Assembly (NCBI GenBank): GCA_016858145.1
Contig: JAEHOE010000152.1
Span: forward strand, 124,001-188,000
DNA: 64,000 bases
Origin: Edaphochlamys debaryana
Lineage: Eukaryota; Chlorophyta; Chlorophyceae; Chlamydomonadales
Direction of reading: 5' to 3'
In this document: piece after piece, positions 58,601 through 64,000 of the stretch
How the letters are laid out: every line of letters begins with the position of its first letter
How positions within the stretch are numbered: the stretch's first letter is position 1
Made by a program: the position numbers and the translations under genes
Notes under the pieces: model-generated
What the model was told of the DNA's origin: nothing
The model's input: the letters and a program-made list of their open reading frames with translations, nothing else
Databases searched by the model: none

Positions 58601-61600
58601 ACCCCTTCACGGTGGCGCTCAACTTCGTGGCCACGCTGGCGGCGGCGGTGTGCCTGGGGCTCATCTTCCGGCACGCGGGTGGGGCGGGGTGGGGTGGGGT
58701 GTGGGGGGGTCGGGTGTGGGGGCGTCGGGGGCTAGGGCGGCTAGGGGCACTCTTTTCAGCGCTGTCGATGAAGCTCTGTCAAGACCCCACCCTCGCTCCT
58801 CGCCCCCCACTCCCCGCCTCTCCGTGCACCCCCCCCCCCCACTCCACCTGCAGGCACCGACACCTCGGGCATCCAGAACCGCCTGGGCGTGCTGTTCTTC
58901 ATGCTGCTCTACCTGGCGCTCATGGCGCTGTCGTCGCTGCCCATCTGGAGGGACGAGAAGCTGCTCTTCATGCGGGAGAGGGCCAGCGGCGTGTACGGCA
59001 CGCGTGAGTCATGCATGCGTCAGATCGGCGGCCCACGTGTTTGCACTGCCCGTGCCACCGTGCATGCCGCCGTCCTTCTTGACCCCCTTCCCCCCCGCTC
59101 CAGCTCAGCCCCCAAACCACGCGCCTTCCTCCCCCTCCTTCTCCCCTCCCCCTCCACCCCCCCCAGCCGCCTACTACGCCGCCGTGGTGCTGTTCGACTT
59201 GCTCCCCATGCGCGTGCTGCCCCCCACCTTCTTCGCGCTCGCCACCTTCCCGCTGGTGGGGCTGCACCCCTCGTGCGCCTCGTGCATCCTCTGGTTCATA
59301 GGTGGGGCGGGGGGTGGTCTGGGGGTGGGGGACAACAGGTCGGGGTGGGCGATGCCGTGTGCAGGCGTGTGCCTCCCTGCAGGCGGGTCCCCGCCCCGCC
59401 CCGGCACACACACCCTATCCCCCCCCCCGCTCCCCCCCGCTCCCCCCCCCCGCCCCCCCCCAGCCATCCTGGTGTCCACCAACATCACGGCCGCCACCCT
59501 CTGCATGGCGGTGGGGGCGGGGTCGCCCTCCAACGCCATCGCAAACCTGGTGGGGCAGAGGGGAGGGGAGGGGCAGAGGGGGGGCCAGGGGGACGGCCGG
59601 GGGCCAGGGGCCACTGCACGCCCCCTCAATACACCCTCTGGACACCCTCTGTACACTCCCGTTTCCCCTCGCTCCCCCGTTCTCCCCCTCCCTTCCCTCT
59701 CTCCCCCAGGTCGGCTCCCTGGGCCTGATGCTGCTGCTCCTGTTCGGCGGCTTCCTGCTCAACAAGGACGCAGTGCCCTCCTACTGCTCATGGCTGGAGG
59801 CGGCGTCCTTCTTCAACTACGCATACGAGGTGGGGGTGTGGGGGGGGGGCGGCGGCAGGGGGCTTGACGCTGCTACGGAAACCCAGCGAAGGGCCGGCCG
59901 GCAATGCGGCCTGGTTGAGCGGGCACCAGCGGTGCGGGAGAGCGCCTCTGCGTATGCGCGTGCCGCGGTGTGCGTTCTGTCAGCGGACTCTAGCGACCGC
60001 CCACTCTTCCCCCCCCCACAATTCCCCACCCGCCCGTCTACCCCCCCCCCCAGGCCCTGGCCGTGAACGAGTTCCACCACTTCCCGCTCGACTTCACCTT
60101 CACGGCGCCCATCAACACCTCGGTGCTGCCGCCCCTGCGCATCAGCGGGGACGGAGTGCTCAAGGAGTTTGGGTTCGAGTGAGCGGGGGGTGGGGGTGGG
60201 GTCCTGGGAGGGCATGAAGGAGAGGGGGGTGGGTGGCAGTCAGTGGGTGGCGGCCCCCGATCCTGCCTTCCCCCTAGCCCTGGCTCCGGGCACGGGTGCT
60301 GCGCCGGTGCTCAGGGAGAGGAGAGGCGCCGGGCGCCCTGCACTCATCACCACTCCCTCCTCCCCCCCTCCCCCCGCCCTCCTCCCCCCCCCTAGTGTGG
60401 ACCGCTTCTACGCCGACTACGCCGCCCTCCTGGCGCTGGGGGCGGCCTTCTGCGGGGCCACCTACCTGCTGCTCTACTTCTCGGGTGGGTGGGGGGGGTG
60501 GATAGGGGGGGGTGCATGGGAGAGGTGCCGTCGCGTCGGCTGCCGGGTCCCCACCTGCTCCCCTCACCCCAGACTTCTCGGACCGCCCCCCTCTTTCTCC
60601 TCCCTCCCCCTCCCCCCCCAAGGCCACACGCTGCTGGACGAGTTCGAGGACCTCACGGGCCGCACCGTGGCGGCGGGGCTGCGGGGGGCGGCGGCGGCGG
60701 GGGCCGCGGCGGCCGCGGCGGCGCGGCGGGCGGCGGCGGCCGCCGCCGCCGGCGTCAGCCGCCTGCTCGGGCGGGGCCGCGGCGGCGGCGGCGGCCCCCC
60801 AGGCCCCGGCCCCGAGGCCGAGGAGGGGGGCTACCGCCCCTTGGCGTTTGCGGATGCGGGGGTGGAGGAGGGCGGGGAGCTGGGGTTCGGGGCGGCGGCA
60901 CGGCTGGCGTTCGACGGCGGCGAGGACGGGGCCGGCGGCGGCGGCGGCGAGTCGGAGGAGGAGGATAGGGAGGTGGACGAGGCGCGCAGTGTGTATGAGG
61001 AGTCGCTTGCGCTGAGCCCCGCTGGTAGCGCCATGCTCCCCTCGGCCCTGGGCCTGCCCTCGCCCCTGCCCCTGGCCCTGCCCTCGCCGGCGGCTGCGGG
61101 CCCGCCGGCGTTTGCGCTGACGGCCGGCGCGGCGGCGCTGGCGGCGAGTGGCGGTGGCGGCGGCGTGCTGGCGGCGACGATGGTGCTGTCGTGGGAGAAT
61201 ATTTCCGTACGGATCCCGCTCGGCCGCGGCCGAGTGCGGTACGTACTGCAGTCCGTCAGCGGCATCAGCGGGCCCGCGCCGCCGCCGCAGCGCGCCATGC
61301 CGCCGCTGGCGTCCCCCGGCGGCGGCGGCGGCAAGGCCCCGGCGGCGGCGGCGGCAAGCGAGCCGGCGGCGTCGGTGGTTCACGTGGTCGGTTGGCCTGG
61401 CATGACGGCGCCGGCGCCGTCACCGGCGGCGCCGCTGACCATTCCGGAGCCGGACGCCGACCCGGAGGTCGGCGGCGGCGCCGCCACCGCCGCCGCCGCC
61501 GCCGCCGCCGGCACGCCCGCCGTGCAGCCTCTGTCCATGGCCCCGCCGGAACCCTCTGGGGGCCCTGGCGCGGGCGCGGGGGGCATTCTCGCCCGCCTGG

Positions 61601-64000
61601 GTTTGGCCCGCTTCGGCCTCCGCACGGGGGGTGCAGGCGGGGCCGGGGGGGACGCGAGCGCTCACAGCGGTGTGTCGGCCTACCTGCCGCGGCAGTCGGA
61701 CGCGGGGGCGGCGGCGGCGGCGGGGCCGGGGCGGTGCTGCCTGTTTGCCATCGTGGGGCCCAGCGGCGCAGGTGCGTGGTGGTGGGGGCAGGGGGCAGTA
61801 TGGGAGGGGGGGCGCTTCTGAGCACTCAGCACGGGCAAGGGGGAGGTTGGCAAGGGGCTGCGGGGTGCTAGCGCAAGGAGGACAGCGCCAACCTCAACCC
61901 TCCCCTTCCCCCTTCCTTCCGCCCATCCTTCCCCCCCAGGCAAGACCACCCTGCTGGACGTGCTGGCGGGGCGGCGGCACGGGTCCGCGGGGGGCGTGAG
62001 CGGGGAGGTGCGCGTCAACGGTCACGTGGTCAGCGCGGAGCAGCTGCGGAAGGTGGGGCCGGGGGTGGGGGTCTGCGCCATGATGTCAGGAGATGCTGTT
62101 GTGTGGCTTTTTCGGTGCACGGCATGAGACCCGGGCTAGCGCTGGGTGCAATGGGCTCAAGAGCTGTGTTTGCGGCTGTGTTTCGTGCCCTGCGATTTTG
62201 CGGGGCCTCAGCACCCGGGGCTCGCGCTCCCCTGCTGCCCTCGTCCGCCCCTCCATCCAACCCCCAACCGCCCCCCAGGTGTGCGGCTACGTGGCCCAGG
62301 AGATGGTCCTCCCCGGCACCTCCACCGTCACAGAGTACCTCACCTTCCACGCCCTGCTGCGCCTGCCCGCGGATCTCGTACGGCAGAGCAAGGCGCCCCG
62401 CGGATCCGGATCTGGATCTGGATCTGGATCCAGCGCGCTGCGGGGCCGCGTGCGACAGCTGGCGCTGCGCATGTTCGCCCGCGGCCGCCCGGGCGGCCCC
62501 GGGGCCGGTGGCGAGGGCGGGCCGGAGGCGGGGGAGCGTCAGCCGCTTTTGCGGGACGGCGCGGGGTCGGGGGCGGAGGCGGGGGTTCATCCTCAGCAGC
62601 AGGGGCAGGGGCAGGGGCAGCTGCGGTCGGTCACCACGCCCGTGGCGGCGCGTGTGGCGGCAGTGATTGCGGAGCTGGGTCTGGGGCGGGTGGCCAACAG
62701 CCTCATCGGGGACGAGTTTGTGCGGGGGCTGAGCGGTGAGGGGGGAGGTTTGGGGGCGAAGGGCGAAGGAGGATAAGTGGGGGCAGAAGGGGAACGAGAA
62801 GGGCGCATGCTTGCGCAAGGAATGGGAGAGTGGGAGGGGGCAGACCGTTTGCCGGCCATGTTCAGGCTCCCCAGGAGATGCCGGTGCTCGAACCAACGCC
62901 TCGCCGATGTGCGTTCCGTCCTGTTCCCCCCCAGGCGGCGAGAAGCGCCGCGTGTCCATCGCCGTGGAGCTGCTGACGCGGCCCGGCCTGCTGCTGCTGG
63001 ACGAGCCCACCACGGGCCTCGACTCCACCAACGCCTCGCGCGTGGTCGAGGTGCTTGGCGGGCTGGCGGCGGCGGGCGTCAACGTGCTCCTCTCCATCCA
63101 TCAGCCCCGCCCCGACGTGCTGAGGGCGATGGATAGGCTGCTGCTGCTCAGCGGGGACGGACAGGTACGGGGGCGATACCGGTAGACGCCACACCGGAGG
63201 CGCTATCGGTGCTGAAATGCAACGGCAGTGTTGATACCCTGCTGTGCTGACCCAGATCGCAACCCTTAGCAACGGGGTGTCATCCCGTGTGCTGCCGTAC
63301 ATGTCGTGCAGGTGGTGTACACGGGCCCCACGGCGCGCATGCACGACCACTTCTCGGCGCTGGGGTACGAACTGCCACAGGACTCGGCGGCGGTGGCGGG
63401 TGGGTGGGGCGGAGGGGGGATCGGGGGGAGGCAGGCGGGCTATTGTGCGATGCCCCTTGCGTCAGCCGGGCGAAGCAGTGAAGTTGCGGTGCGGCAAGCC
63501 GCTGACCTCACCTCCCACCGACCCCATCATGACCCCTCCATCCCCCTCCCCCTCTCCCTCCCTCTCCCCCCTTCCCTCCCCCCCACAGACGCGGTGCTCG
63601 ACCTGGTCATCCGCGCCCCCCCCGCGGAGAGCGCCGCCCTGGTGGAGGGCTGGCGGGGCAGCGGCGCGGCGGCGGCGGACGCGGGCTGGATGGGGCGGGT
63701 GCAGCTGGGGGACGCACTGCTGCACACGCAGAGAGAGCAGGTGTGGGGAAGAGGGGGGGGGGGGCGTTGGGGGAGGGAGGGAGAGGGAGGGTCTCGTCCG
63801 TTCCGGCGTTGGGGCCGACAGGGGGCGGCAGCCGGCGAGTGTGATGTGCTCTGAGGTCCAGAGCCGGTGCGGGCTTGTGCCAAGGGGAGGGACGGACGGA
63901 GGGGCGGCTGGGCATGGGTCACATGCCAGAGGAGGTGGGAGGGCCCAAGTGGCTCCGCTCCGTCCCGCGTGACACCCTGCCTCCCTCCCCAGGCGCTGAC
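52188..64000 (+). CDS. Full-size ABCG transporter with Cys-rich ectodomain and two fused NBDs (3' end outside window)
   Basis: About 1912 residues are visible in 32 exons; the last begins at 63993. Signal peptide MTGLKHGLLPLVLAVFAATR. A Cys-rich region (about 36-330) has an EGF-like CGHCICPEGWGGVDC and many paired Cys. A Pro-rich linker and a membrane segment (VALLIAIGIVVASLMGG, about 413) follow. NBD1 spans about 516-815: GPSGAGKTTLLD, GYVLQDDVLPG, VRGLSGGEKRR, LLLLDEPTTGLDS, SIHQPR. TMD1 (about 880-1180) has six segments including SLGLMLLLLFGGFLLN. An Ala-rich acidic linker precedes NBD2 (from about 1366): GPSGAGKTTLLD, GYVAQEMVLPG, VRGLSGGEKRR and an almost identical Walker B exon. Phases agree across the junction of the halves (60484/60623). 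Plant ABCG24/28-type half-transporters have this ectodomain but one NBD. One exon join (53778 to 53992) fails phase by eye. Substrate unknown. Confidence 0.85.
53417..53478. repeat. Intronic tandem repeat, about 33 bp, two copies
   Basis: The segment GAGAAGGGTGTG..TTCAGGGCTGCTCGTGT occurs twice in a row, with a partial third start (GAGAAGGGTGTG) near 53500. It lies in an ABCG intron. Confidence 0.8.
57696..57925 (+). repeat. ABCG exon with signature end, Walker B and H-loop of NBD1 (copy A)
   Basis: This 230-base exon matches the exon at 62935-63164 at all but about four positions, all in the last 45 bases. Both exons start GCGGCGAGAAG and share codons throughout. Confidence 0.95.
62403..62432 (+). 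repeat. GGATCT hexanucleotide repeat in NBD2
   Basis: About five tandem GGATCT/GGATCC units encoding Gly-Ser repeats in the low-complexity insertion between the Q-loop and signature of NBD2. Confidence 0.9.
62935..63164 (+). repeat. ABCG exon with signature end, Walker B and H-loop of NBD2 (copy B)
   Basis: Near-identical partner of 57696-57925. Flanking introns and neighbouring exons of the two NBDs are clearly diverged. Confidence 0.95.

Noticed and set aside
1..64000. tRNA, rRNA or snoRNA genes
   Set aside because: No cloverleaf or conserved box elements recognised by eye on either strand; a covariance-model scan would be needed to exclude them.

Overview
The window looks like nuclear DNA of a volvocine green alga (Chlamydomonas/Volvox type). 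It is very GC-rich, with many short phase-consistent exons, C-rich tracts before AG acceptors, long Ala/Gly/Pro/Gln low-complexity insertions inside conserved proteins, and TGTAA poly(A) motifs after several stop codons. Gene content (a Jouberin-like transition-zone protein, a PAS-guanylate cyclase, a TRP-like channel) fits a ciliated alga. All exon models were built by eye: I required GT-AG (or stated GC-AG) sites and unbroken phase, and compared the joined protein with family motifs I know. No search was run.

Layout. 1-3544 (+): 3' part of a guanylate cyclase gene. 3545-5206: no gene. 5207-11773 (+): an L1-type non-LTR retrotransposon with ORF1 and an endonuclease/reverse-transcriptase ORF2. 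ORF2 carries an in-frame proline minisatellite inside the RT domain and one TGA where a Trp codon is expected. 12550-21995 (-): a 22-exon Jouberin (AHI1) homologue. 22791-25204 (-): a signal-peptidase-fold protein lacking both catalytic residues. It is head to head with 25565-28850 (+), a SMYD-like SET-domain protein. 29391-33960 (+): a TRP-like cation channel with two unresolved reading-frame joints. 35114-43528 (+): a 16-exon, 1896-residue protein combining a TIR-like domain, a SAM domain, two canonical EF-hands and repeat-rich tails. 44303-47693 (+): an RCC1-repeat protein. 48074-51304 (+): an EamA/SLC35G-like transporter. 52188 to beyond 64000 (+): a giant ABCG transporter with a cysteine-rich ectodomain and two NBDs fused in one gene; its TMD2 lies outside the window.

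The genes are independent transcription units, not an operon. A loose theme is cilia, membrane signalling and Ca2+/cGMP, but clustering by function is not demonstrated. The most unusual items are the TIR-like/SAM/EF-hand fusion, the tandem ABCG with two almost identical signature/Walker B exons (recent conversion or duplication), the proline array between RT motifs D and E of the LINE, and the catalytically dead signal-peptidase homologue.
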